Shown: in pieces, positions 54,001 to 64,000 of the stretch
Layout: each line of letters opens with the position of its first letter
Numbering within the stretch: the first letter of the stretch is position 1
DNA from: Hydractinia symbiolongicarpus
Lineage: Eukaryota > Cnidaria > Hydrozoa > Anthoathecata > Hydractiniidae
Direction of reading: 5' to 3'
Assembly (NCBI RefSeq): GCF_029227915.1
Contig: NC_079877.1
Span: 35,429,851-35,493,850, forward strand
Length of the DNA: 64,000 nucleotides
Notes under the pieces: model-generated
Database searches by the model: none
What the model saw: only the letters and a program-made list of their open reading frames with translations
What the model was told of the DNA's origin: nothing
Program-made: the position numbers and the translations under genes

Positions 54001-56689
54001 TTTCATTTAGCGTCTCATCAAAAATGAAAACGTTTTTGAAAACTACAAGTCTCATGCATTTTAGTGGTGAAAAAATAATTTAAAATATCGTTCGGGAATT
54101 GAGTTTACTCACAGGGTACTTTCTTTGTATACATTCGACAATACGGGCCAAGCCCAGGATTTACGGGAAACCGCGGGTTTTCGTTTGCCGGCGATTAAAC
54201 CTCTTTCATTAAGCGTCTCATCAAAAATGAAAACGTTTTTGAAAACTACAAGTCTCATGGGCTTTAGTGGTGAAATAATAATTTAAAAAATCGTTCGGGA
54301 AATAAGTATACACCCTGGGTACTTTCTTTGTATACTTTTGACTATACGGGCCGAGTCCAGGATTTACGGGAAATCGCAGGTTTTCGTTTGCCGGCGATTA
54401 AACCACTTTCATTAAGCGTCTCATCAAAAATGAAACCATTTCTGAAAACTACAAGTCTCATGCGTTTTAGTGGTGAAAAGATAATTTAAAAAATCGTTCG
54501 GGAAATGAGTTTACTCCCTGGGTACTTTCTTTGTATACTTTTGACTATACGGGCCGAGTCCGGGATTTACGGGAAATCGCAGGTTTTCCTTTGCCGGCGA
54601 TTAAACTTCTTTTATTCAGCGTCTCATCAAAAATGAAAACATTTTTAAAAACTACAAGTCTCATGCGTTGTAGTGGTGAAAAAATAATTTAAAAAATCGT
54701 TCGGAAAATGAGTTTACTCCCTGGGTACTTTCTTTGTATACTTTTGACTATATGGGCCAAGCCCGGTATTTACTGGAAATCGCGGGTTTTCGTTTGCCGG
54801 CGATTAAACCTCTTTCATTAAGCGTCTCATCAAAAATGAAAACATTTTTGAAAACTACAAGTCTCATGCGTTTTAGTGGTGAAAATATAATTTAAAAATT
54901 CGTTCGGGAAATGAGTTTACTCCCTGGGTACTTTCTTTGTACACTTTTGACTATACGGGCCGAGTCCGGGATTTACGGGAAATCGCGGATTTTCGTTTGC
55001 CGGCGATTAAACTTCTTTTATTCAGCGTCTCATCAAAAATGAAAACATTTTTGAAAACTACAAGTCTAATGGGTTTTAGTGTTGAAAAAATAATTTAAAA
55101 AATCGTTCTTGAAATGAGTTTACTCACAGGGTACTTTCTTTGTATACTTTTGACTATACGGGCCAAGCCCGGGATTTACGGGAAATCGCGGGTTTTCGTT
55201 TGCCGGCGATTAAACCTCTTTCATTAAGCGTCTCATCAAAAATGAAAACGTTTTTGAAAACTACAAGTCTCATGCATTTTAGTGGTGAAAAAATAATTTA
55301 AAATATCGTTCGGGAATTGAGTTTACTCACAGGGTACTTTCTTTGTATACATTCGACTATACGGGCCAAGCCCAGGATTTACGGGAAATCGCGGGTTTTC
55401 GTTTGCCGGCGATTAAACCTCTTTCATTAAGCGTCTCATCAAAAATGAAAACGTTTTTGAAAGCTACAAGTCTCATGCGTTTTAGTGGTGAAATAATAAT
55501 TTAAAAAATCGTTCGGGAAATGAGTATACACCCTGGGTACTTTCTTTGTATACTTTTGACTATACGGGCCGAGTCCAGGATTTACGGTAAATCGCAGGTT
55601 TTCGTTTGCCGGCGAATAAACCACTTTCATTAAGCGTCTCATCAAAAATGAAAACATTTCTGAAAACTACAAGTCTCATGCGTTTTAGTGGTGAAAAGAT
55701 AATTTAAAAAATCGTTCGGGAAATGAGTTTACTCCCTGGGTACTTTCTTTGTATACTTTTGACTATACGGGCCGAGTCCGGGATTTACGGGAAATCGCAG
55801 GTTTTCCTTTGCCGGCGATTAAACTTCTTTTATTCAGCGTCTCATCAAAAATGAAAACATTTTTGAAAACTACAAGTCTCATGCGTTGTAGTGGTGAAAA
55901 AATAATTTAAAAAATCGTTCGGAAAATGAGTTTACTCCCTGGGTAATTTCTTTGTACACTTTTGACTATATGGGCCAAGCCCGGGATTTACTGGAAATCG
56001 CGGGTTTTCGTTTGCCGGCGATTAAACCTCTTTCATTAATCGTCTCATCAAAAATGAAAACATTTTTGAAAACTACAAGTCTCATGCGTTTTAGTGGTGA
56101 AAATATAATTTAAAAAATCGTTCGGGAAATGAGTTTACTCCCTGGGTACTTTCTTCGTACACTTTTGACTATACGGGCCGAGTCCAGGATTTACGGGAAA
56201 TCACAGGTTTTCGTTTGCCGGCGAATAAACCACTTTCATTAAGCGTCTCATCAAAAATGAAAACATTTCTGAAAACTACAAGTCTCATGCGTTTTAGTGG
56301 TGAAAAGATAATTTAAAAAATCGTTCGGGAAATGAGTTTACTCCCTGGGTACTTTCTTTGTATACTTTTGACTATACGGGCCGAGTCCGGGATTTACGGG
56401 AAATCGCAGGTTTTCCTTTGCCGGCGATTAAACTTCTTTTATTCAGCGTCTCATCAAAAATGAAAACATTTTTGAAAACTACAAGTCTCATGCGTTGTAG
56501 TGGTGAAAAAATAATTTAAAAAATCGTTCGGAAAATGAGTTTACTCCCTGGGTACTTTCTTTGTATACTTTTGACTATATGGGCCAAGCCCGGGATTTAC
56601 TGGAAATCGCGGGTTTTCGTTTGCCGGCGATTAAACCTCTTTCATTAAGCGTCTCATCAAAAATGAAAACATTTCTGAAAACTACAAGT

Positions 56690-59570
56690 CTCATGCATTT
56701 TAGTGGTGAAAAAATAATTTAAAATATCGTTTGGGAAATGAGTTTACTCACAGGGTACTTTCTTTGTATACATTCGACTATACGGGCCAAGCCCGGGATT
56801 TACGGGAAATCGCGGGTTTTCGTTTGCCGGCGATTAAACCTCTTTCATTAAGCGTCTCATCAAAAATGAAAACGTTTTTGAAAACTACAAGTCTCATGCA
56901 TTTTAGTGGTGAAAAAATAATTTAAAATATCGTTCGGGAATTGAGTTTATTCACAGGGTACTTTCTTTGTATACATTCGACAATACGGGCCAAGCCCAGG
57001 ATTTACGGGAAATCGCGGGTTTTCGTTTGCCGGCGATTAAACCTTTTTCATTAAGCGTCTCATCAAAAATGAAAACGTTTTTGAAAACTACAAGTCTCAT
57101 GCGTTTTAGTGGTGAAAAAATATTTTAAAAATCGTTCGGGAAATGAGTTTACTCCCTGGGTACTTTCTTTGTATACTTTTGACTATACGGGCCGAGTCCA
57201 GGATTTACGGGAAATCGCAGGTTTTCGTTTGCCGGCGAATAAACCACTTTCATTAAGCGTCTCATCAAAAATGAAAACATTTCTGAAAACTACAAGTCTC
57301 ATGCGTTTTAGTGGTGAAAAGATAATTTAAAAAATCGTTCGGGAAATGAGTTTACTCCCTGGGTACTTTCTTTGTATACTTTTGACTATATGGGCCAAGC
57401 CCGGGATTTACTGGAAATCGCGGGTTTTCGTTTGCCGGCGATTAAACCTCTTTCATTAAGCGTCTCATCAAAAATGAAAACATTTTTGAAAACTACAAGT
57501 CTCATGCGTTTTAGTGGTGAAAATATAATTTAAAAAATCGTTCGGGAAATGAGTTTACTCCCTGGGTACTTTCTTTGTACACTTTTGACTATACGGGCCG
57601 AGTCCGGGATTTACGGGAAATCGCGGATTTTCGTTTGCCGGCGATTAAACTTCTTTTATTCAGCGTCCCATCAAATATGAAAAGATTTTTGAAAACTACA
57701 AGTCTCATGCGTTTAGTGGTAAAAAAATAATATAAAAAATCCTTCGGGAAATGAGTTTACTCCCGGGGTACTTTCTTTGTATACTTTTGACTATACAGGC
57801 CGAGTCCGGGGTTTACGGGAAATGGCGGTTTTTCGTTTGCCGGCGATTAAACTTCTTTTATTCAGCGTCTCATCAAAAATGAAAACATTTTTGAAAACTA
57901 CAAGTCTCATGGGTTTTAGTGTTGAAAAAATAATTTAAAAAATCGTTCTGGAAATGAGTTTACTCACAGGGTACTTTCTTTGTATACTTTTGACTATACG
58001 GGCCGAGTCCGGGATTTACGGGAAATCGCAGGTTTTCGTTTGCCGGCGATTAAACCACTTTTATTACACGTCTCATCAAAAATGAAAACATTTCTGAAAA
58101 CTACAAGTCTCATGCATTTTAGTGGTAAAAAAGTAATTTAAAATATCGTTTGGGAAATGAGTTTACTCACAGGGTACTTTCTTTGTATACATTCGACTAT
58201 ACGGGCCAAGCCCGGGATTTACGGGAAATCGCGGGTTTTCGTTTGCCGGCGATTAAACCTCTTTCATTAAGCGTCTCATCAAAAATGAAAACGTTTTTGA
58301 AAACTACAAGTCTCATGCATTTTAGTGGTGAAAAAATAATTTAAAATATCGTTCGGGAATTGAGTTTATTCACAGGGTACTTTCTTTGTATACATTCGAC
58401 AATACGGGCCAAGCCCAGGATTTACGGGAAATCGCGGGTTTTCGTTTGCCGGCGATTAAACCTTTTTCATTAAGCGTCTCATCAAAAATGAAAACGTTTT
58501 TGAAAACTACAAGTCTCATGCGTTTTAGTGGTGAAAAAATATTTTAAAAATCGTTCGGGAAATGAGTTTACTCCCTGGGTACTTTCTTTGTATACTTTTG
58601 ACTATACGGGCCGAGTCCAGGATTTACGGGAAATCGCAGGTTTTCGTTTGCCGGCGAATAAACCACTTTCATTAAGCGTCTCATCAAAAATGAAAACATT
58701 TCTGAAAACTACAAGTCTCATGCGTTTTAGTGGTGAAAAGATAATTTAAAAAATCGTTCGGGAAATGAGTTTACTCCCTGGGTACTTTCTTTGTATACTT
58801 TTGACTATACGGGCCGAGTCCGGGATTTACGGGAAATCGCAGGTTTTCCTTTGCCGGCGATTAAACTTCTTTTATTCAGCGTCTCATCAAAATTGAAAAC
58901 ATTTTTGAAAACTACAAGTCTCATGCGTTGTAGTGGTGAAAAAATAATTTAAAAAATCGTTCGGAAAATGAGTTTACTCCCTGGGTACTTTCTTTGTATA
59001 CTTTTGACTATATGGGCCAAGCCCGGGATTTACTGGAAATCGCGGGTTTTCGTTTGCCGGCGATTAAACCTCTTTCATTAAGCGTCTCATCAAAAATGAA
59101 AACATTTTTGAAAACTACAAGTCTCATGCGTTTTAGTGGTGAAAATATAATTTAAAAAATCGTTCGGGAAATGAGTTTACTCCCTGGGTACTTTCTTTGT
59201 ACACTTTTGACTATACGGGCCGAGTCCGGGATTTACGGGAAATCGCGGATTTTCGTTTGCCGGCGATTAAACTTCTTTTATTCAGCGTCCCATCAAATAT
59301 GAAAAGATTTTTGAAAACTACAAGTCTCATGCGTTTAGTGGTAAAAAAATAATATAAAAAATCCTTCGGGAAATGAGTTTACTCCCGGGGTACTTTCTTT
59401 GTATACTTTTGACTATACAGGCCGAGTCCGGGGTTTACGGGAAATGGCGGTTTTTCGTTTGCCGGCGATTAAACTTCTTTTATTCAGCGTCTCATCAAAA
59501 ATGAAAACATTTTTGAAAACTACAAGTCTCATGGGTTTTAGTGTTGAAAAAATAATTTAAAAAATCGTTC
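56690..59570. repeat. 1419/1622-bp tandem duplication at the right edge of the core
   Basis: Copy 1 is about 56.69-58.1 kb and copy 2 about 58.1-59.57 kb. Equivalent points are 1419 bp apart early on (56731 and 58150; 57109 and 58528). Later they are 1622 bp apart: 'aaagattttt' 57681 and 59303, 'aatggcggttttt' 57821 and 59443. The second copy has one extra 203-bp monomer at about 58.77-58.97 kb, a 'cgcaggttttcctttgcc...gcgttgtagtgg' type. Core homogeneity ends at about 59.57 kb. Confidence 0.85.
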
Positions 59571-62500
59571 TGGAAATGCGTTTACTCACAAGGTACTTTC
59601 TTTGTATACATTCGTCTATACAAGCCAAGCCCGGGATTTACGGGAAATCGCTGGTTTTCATTTGCCGGCGATTAAACCTCTTTCATTAAGCGTCTCATCA
59701 AAAGTGAAAACATTTTTGAAAACTACAAGTCACATGCGTTTTAGTGGTGAAAAAAAAATTTAAAAAATCGTTCGGAAAATGAGTTTACTCCCTGGGTACT
59801 TTCTTTGTAAACATTCGACTATACGGGCCAAGCCCCGGATTTACGGGAAATCGCGGGATTTCGTTTGCCGGCGATTAAACTTCTTTTATTCAGCGTCTCA
59901 TCAAAAATGAAAACATTTTTGAAAACTACAAGTCTCATGCGTTGTAGTGGTGAAAAAATAATTGAAAAAATCGTTCGGAAAATGTGTTTACTCTCTGGGT
60001 ACTTTCTTTGCATACTTTTGACTATATGGGCCAAGCCCGGGATTTACGGGAAATCGCGGGTTTTCGTTAGCCGGCGATTAAACTTCTTTTATTCAGCGTT
60101 TCATCAAAAATGAAAACATTTTTAAAAACTACAAGTCTTATGCGTTTTAGTGGTGAAAAATTAATTTAAAAAATCGTTCTGGAAATGTGTTTACTCACAG
60201 GGTACTTTCTTTGTATACATTCGACTATACGGGCCAAGCCCGGGATTTACGGGAAATCGCGGGTTTTCGTTTGCCGGCGATTAAACCTCTTTCATTAAGC
60301 GTCTCAACAAAAAATGAAAACATTTTTTAAAACTACAAGTCTCATGCGTTTTAGTGGTGAAAAAAAAATTTAAAAAATCGTTCGGGAAATGAGTTTACTC
60401 CCTGGGTACTTTCTTTGTATACATTCGACTATACGGGCCGAGTCCGGGATTTACGGGAAATTGCGGATTTTCGTTTGCCGGCGATTAAACTTCTTTTATT
60501 CAGCGTCCCATCAAATATGAAAATATTTTTGAAAACTACAAGTCTCATGCGTTTAGTGGTAAAAAAATAATGTAAAAAATCCTTCGGCAAATGAGTTTAC
60601 TCTCTGCGTACTTTCTTTGTATACTTTTGACTATACAGGCCGAATCCGGGGTTTACGGGAAATGGCGGGTTTTCGGTTGCCGGCGATTAAACTTCTTTTA
60701 TTCAGCGTCTCATCAAAAATGAAAACATTTTTGAAAACTACAAGTCACATGCGTTTTAGTGGTGAAGAAAAAATTTAAAAAGTCGTTTGTAAAATGAGTT
60801 TACTCCCTGGGTACTTTCTTTGTTTACATTCGACTATACGGGCCAAGCCCCGGATTTACGGGAAATCGCGGGATTTCGTTTGCCGGCGATTAAACCTCTT
60901 TCATTAAGCGTCTAATCAAAAATGAAAACATTTTTGAAAACTAAAAGTCTCATGCGTTTTAGTGGTGAAAAAATAATTTAAAAAATCGTTCGGGAAATGA
61001 GTTTACTCCCTGGGTACTTTCTTTGTACACTTTTGACTATACGGGCCGAGTCCGGGATTTACGGGAAATCGCGGATTTTCGTTTGCCGGCGATTAAACTT
61101 CTTTTATTCAGCGTCCCATCAAATATGAAAATATTTTTGAAAACTACAAGTCTCATGCGTTTAGATGTAAAAAATAATGTAAAAAATCCTTCGGGAAATG
61201 AGTTTACTCCCTGGGTACTTTCTTTGTATACTTTTGACTATACAGGCCGAGTCCGGGGTTTACGGGAAATGGCGGTTTTTCGTTTGCAGCGATTAAACTT
61301 CTTTTATACAGCGTCTCATCAAAAATGAAAACATTTTTAAAAACTACAAGTCTCATAGGCTTTAGTGGTGAAAAGATTATTTAAAAAATCGTTTTGGAAA
61401 TGAGTTTACTCACAGGGTACTTTCTTTGTATACTTTTGACTATACGGGCCGAGTCCGGGATTTACGGGAAATCGCAGGTTTTCGTTTGCCGGCGATTAAA
61501 CCACTTTCATTACACGTCTCATCAAAAATGAAAACATTTCTGAAAACTACAAGTCTCATGCATTTTAGTGGTGAAAAAATAATTTAAAAAATCCTTCTGG
61601 AAATGAGTTTACTCACCGGGTACTTTCTTTGTATACATTCGACTATACGGGCCAAGCCCGGGATTTACGGGAAATCGCTGATTTTCGTTTGCCGGCGATT
61701 GAACCACTTTCATTAAGCGTCTCATCAAAATGGAAAACATTTCTGAAAACTACAAGTCTCCTGCGTTTTAGTTGTGAAAAAATAATTTAAAAATTCGTTC
61801 GGGAAATGAGTTTACTCACTGGGTACTTTCCTTGTATTCTTTTTACTATACGGGCCGAGTCCGGGATTTACGGGAAATCGCGGGTTTTCGTTTGCCTGCG
61901 ATTAAACTTTTTTTATTCAGCGTCTCATCAAAAATGAAAACATTTTTAAAAACTACAAGTCTCATAGGCTTTAGTGGTGAAAAGATTATTTAAAAAATCG
62001 TTTTGGAAATGAGTTTACTCACAGGGTACTTTCTTTGTATACTTTTGACTATACGGGCCGAGTCCGGGATTTACGGGAAATCGCAGGTTTTCGTTTGCCG
62101 GCGATTAAACCACTTTCATTACACGTCTCATCAAAAATGAAAACATTTCTGAAAACTACAAGTCTCATGCATTTTAGTGGTGAAAAAATAATTTAAAAAA
62201 TCCTTCTGGAAATGAGTTTACTCACCGGGTACTTTCTTTGTATACATTCGACTATACGGGCCAAGCCCGGGATTTACGGGAAATCGCTGATTTTCGTTTG
62301 CCGGCGATTGAACCACTTTCATTAAGCGTCTCATCAAAATGGAAAACATTTCTGAAAACTACAAGTCTCCTGCGTTTTAGTTGTGAAAAAATAATTTAAA
62401 AATTCGTTCGGGAAATGAGTTTACTCACTGGGTACTTTCCTTGTATTCTTTTTACTATACGGGCCGAGTCCGGGATTTACGGGAAATCGCGGGTTTTCGT

Positions 62501-64000
62501 TTGCCTGCGATTAAACTTTTTTTATTCAGCGTCTCATCAAAAATGAAAACATTTTTAAAAACTACAAGTCTCATAGGCTTTAGTGGTGAAAAGATTATTT
62601 AAAAAATCGTTTTGGAAATGAGTTTACTCACAGGGTACTTTCTTTGTATACTTTTGACTATACGGGCCGAGTCCGGGATTTACGGGAAATCGCAGGTTTT
62701 CGTTTGCCGGCGATTAAACCACTTTCATTACACGTCTCATCAAAAATGAAAACATTTCTGAAAACTACAAGTCTCATGCATTTTAGTGGTGAAAAAATAA
62801 TTTAAAATATCGTTCGGGAATTGAGTTTACTCACCGGGTACTTTCTTTGTATACATTCGACTATACGGGCCAAGCCCGGGATTTACGGGAAATCGCGGGA
62901 TTTCGTTTGCCGGCGATTAGACCTCTTTCATTAAGCGTCTCATCAAAAATGAAAACATTTTTGAAAACTACAAGTCTCATGCGTTTTAGTGGTGAAAAAA
63001 TAATTTAAAAAATCGTTCGGGAAATGAGTTTACTCACTGGGTACTCTCCTTGTAAACTTTTGACTATACGGGCCGAGTCCGGGATTTACGGGAAATCGCA
63101 GGTTTTCGTTTGCCGGCGATTAAACTTCTTTTATTCCACGTCTCATCAAAAATGAAAACATTTTTGAAAACTACAAGTCTCATGCCTTTTAGTGGAGAAA
63201 AAATAATTTAAAAAATCGTTCAGGAATTGAGTTTACACCCTGGGTACTTTGTTTGTATACTTTTGACTCTACGGGCCGAGTCCAGGATTTAAGGGAAATC
63301 GCAGGTTTTCGTTTGCCGGCGATTAAACTTCTTTTATTCAGCGTCTCATCAAAAATGAAATCATTTTTGAAAACTACAAGTCTCATGCGTTTTAGTGGTG
63401 AAAAAATAATTTAAAAATTCGTTCGGGAAAGGAGTTTACTCACCGGGTACTTTCCTTGTATACTTTTGACTATACGGGCCGAGTCCGGGATTTACGGGAA
63501 ATCGCGGGTTTTCGTTTGCCGGCGATTAAACTTCTTTTATTCAGCATCTCATCAAAAATGAAAACATTTTTAAAAACTACAAGTCTCATGCGTTGTAGTG
63601 GTGAAAAAATAATTTAAAAAATCGTTCGGAAAATGAGTTTACTCCCTGGGTACTTTCTTTGTATACTTTTGACTATACGAGCCGACTCCGGGATTTACGG
63701 GAAATCGCAGGTTTTCGTTTGCCGGCGATTAAACTTCTTTTATTCAGCGTTTCATCAAAAATGAAAACATTTTTGAAAACTACAAGTCTCATGCGTTTTA
63801 GTGGTGAAAAAATATTTTAAAAAATCGTTCGGGAAATGAGTATACACCCTGGGTACTTTCTTTGTATACTTTTGACTATACAGGCCGAGTCCGTGATTTA
63901 CGGGAAATCGCAGGTTTTCGTTTGCCGGCGAATAAACCACTTTCATTAAGCGTCTCATCAAAAATGAAAACATTTCTGAAAACTACAAGTCTCATGCCTT
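59570..64000. repeat. 203-bp satellite array, right heterogeneous segment
   Basis: About 22 monomers to the end of the window, with private substitutions and left-flank-like types: 'tcacaaggtac', 'ccaagccccggattt', 'gaaaaaaaaatttaaa', 'ataggctttagtgg' with 'gaaaagattattt', and 'tcaaaatggaaaac'. The switch from core is abrupt near 59575 ('aaatgcgtttactcacaagg'). The last two monomers return to the 'gagtatacaccc' and 'ggcgaataaacc' types. There are no genes, and the array continues past base 64000. Confidence 0.95.
61320..62830. repeat. 609-bp trimer HOR, about 2.5 copies
   Basis: The monomer with 'tctcataggc' starts this mark at 61351, 61960 and 62569, exactly 609 bp (three monomers) apart. 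The unit also contains the 'gcattttagtgg' monomer and the 'tcaaaatggaaaac...gttgtgaaa' monomer with unusual 'ttgtattctttttactat'. The third copy changes at about 62.81 kb ('taaaatatcgttcgggaattgag' in place of 'aaaaaatccttctgg'). No difference was noticed between the first two copies over most of their length. Confidence 0.88.

Larger units (their letters stand above)
44300..55500. repeat. Super-block B, copy 2 (partner about 25.2-37.4 kb)
   Basis: Repeats the order of the upstream block but with whole-monomer differences: one monomer fewer near 45.83 kb, a local 1419-bp duplication at about 46.7-49.6 kb, about three monomers fewer near 47.8 kb, two fewer near 52.75 kb, two fewer near 53.64 kb, one fewer near 55.03 kb and one fewer before 55.46 kb. 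Each join is a hybrid monomer whose front and rear match different monomers of copy 1. Confidence 0.82.
22400..59570. repeat. Higher-order-repeat core of the 203-bp satellite
   Basis: About 183 monomers of a limited set of recurrent types in repeated order. Core markers are 'tactcccggggtac' (first near 23.48 kb), 'gtgaaaatataattt' (first near 23.24 kb), 'gggttttagtgttg', 'atgggctttagtgg' with 'gagtatacaccc', and 'gcgttgtagtgg'. Homologous positions typically differ by only a few bases, against many more in the flanks. Spacings between identical types are near-exact multiples of 202.75 bp: 811 (4), 1419 (7), 1622 (8), 2231 (11) and 2838 (14). No genes, no mobile element and no non-satellite DNA occur in these 37 kb. 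Confidence 0.93.

Noticed and set aside
22400-59570. Assembly collapse or artificial duplication as the full explanation of the HORs
   Set aside because: The copies carry different private variants and whole-monomer indels at different places, which random misassembly would not produce so systematically. I cannot exclude local errors without reads.
5173-63973. Many short open frames on both strands (60-121 codons) with near-identical predicted peptides
   Set aside because: Every one is a translation of the 203-bp satellite. They appear wherever a monomer variant lacks a stop, run across monomer boundaries in changing frames (203 is not a multiple of 3), occur on both strands at once, and show no codon-level conservation or recognisable domain.
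1-64000. CRISPR array
   Set aside because: The repeated unit is the whole 203 bp with related sequence throughout. There are no short constant repeats separated by unique spacers, and no cas genes.
1-64000. rRNA spacer or histone-type tandem gene repeat
   Set aside because: The unit is only 203 bp and contains no conserved coding or rRNA sequence.

Overview
The window is one very long tandem satellite array, interrupted once by a truncated retrotransposon. The repeat unit is about 203 bp (202-203 bp wherever I measured it between successive 'tgagtttact' landmarks). It runs from base 1 to base 64000 without reaching either edge, giving roughly 310 monomers. I found no host protein gene, rRNA, tRNA, CRISPR array or bacterial-type operon. 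The many short open frames across the window are the satellite read in different frames. The only sequence that is not satellite is at about 3457-4754: a 5'-truncated non-LTR (LINE-type) retrotransposon on the minus strand. It carries an open reverse transcriptase C-terminal region and a (TTTA)n-type tail. Kilobase-scale satellite plus a CR1/Jockey-like LINE points to a eukaryote, most likely an invertebrate animal. The species cannot be read from the sequence. A centromeric or other heterochromatic location is a reasonable inference but is not shown.

Layout. (1) 1-3456: heterogeneous monomers of mixed types. (2) 3457-4754: the LINE fragment. (3) 4755 to about 13.9 kb: heterogeneous array with short local higher-order repeats (583 bp and 1801 bp spacing), marked by monomers sharing a 24-bp deletion. 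(4) About 13.9-22.4 kb: heterogeneous array with a 16- to 17-monomer segmental duplication. (5) About 22.4-59.57 kb: a more homogeneous core built of higher-order repeats (HORs). Its basic unit is a tetramer of 811 bp (203+202+203+203). Nested tandem duplications of 812, 1419, 1622, 2231 and about 2838 bp sit on top of this. At the largest scale, a block at about 25.2-37.4 kb recurs at about 44.5-55.5 kb, offset by 18-20 kb, with whole-monomer insertions and deletions between the copies. (6) About 59.57-64 kb: a return to monomer types seen in the left part, including a 609-bp trimer HOR.

The window therefore reads as a record of repeated unequal exchange. Older, mixed flanks surround a younger HOR core, hybrid monomers mark the joins, and copy-number differences are almost always whole monomers. 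Coordinates of satellite sub-blocks were found by eye from shared diagnostic variants; their edges are good to about one monomer unless stated otherwise.
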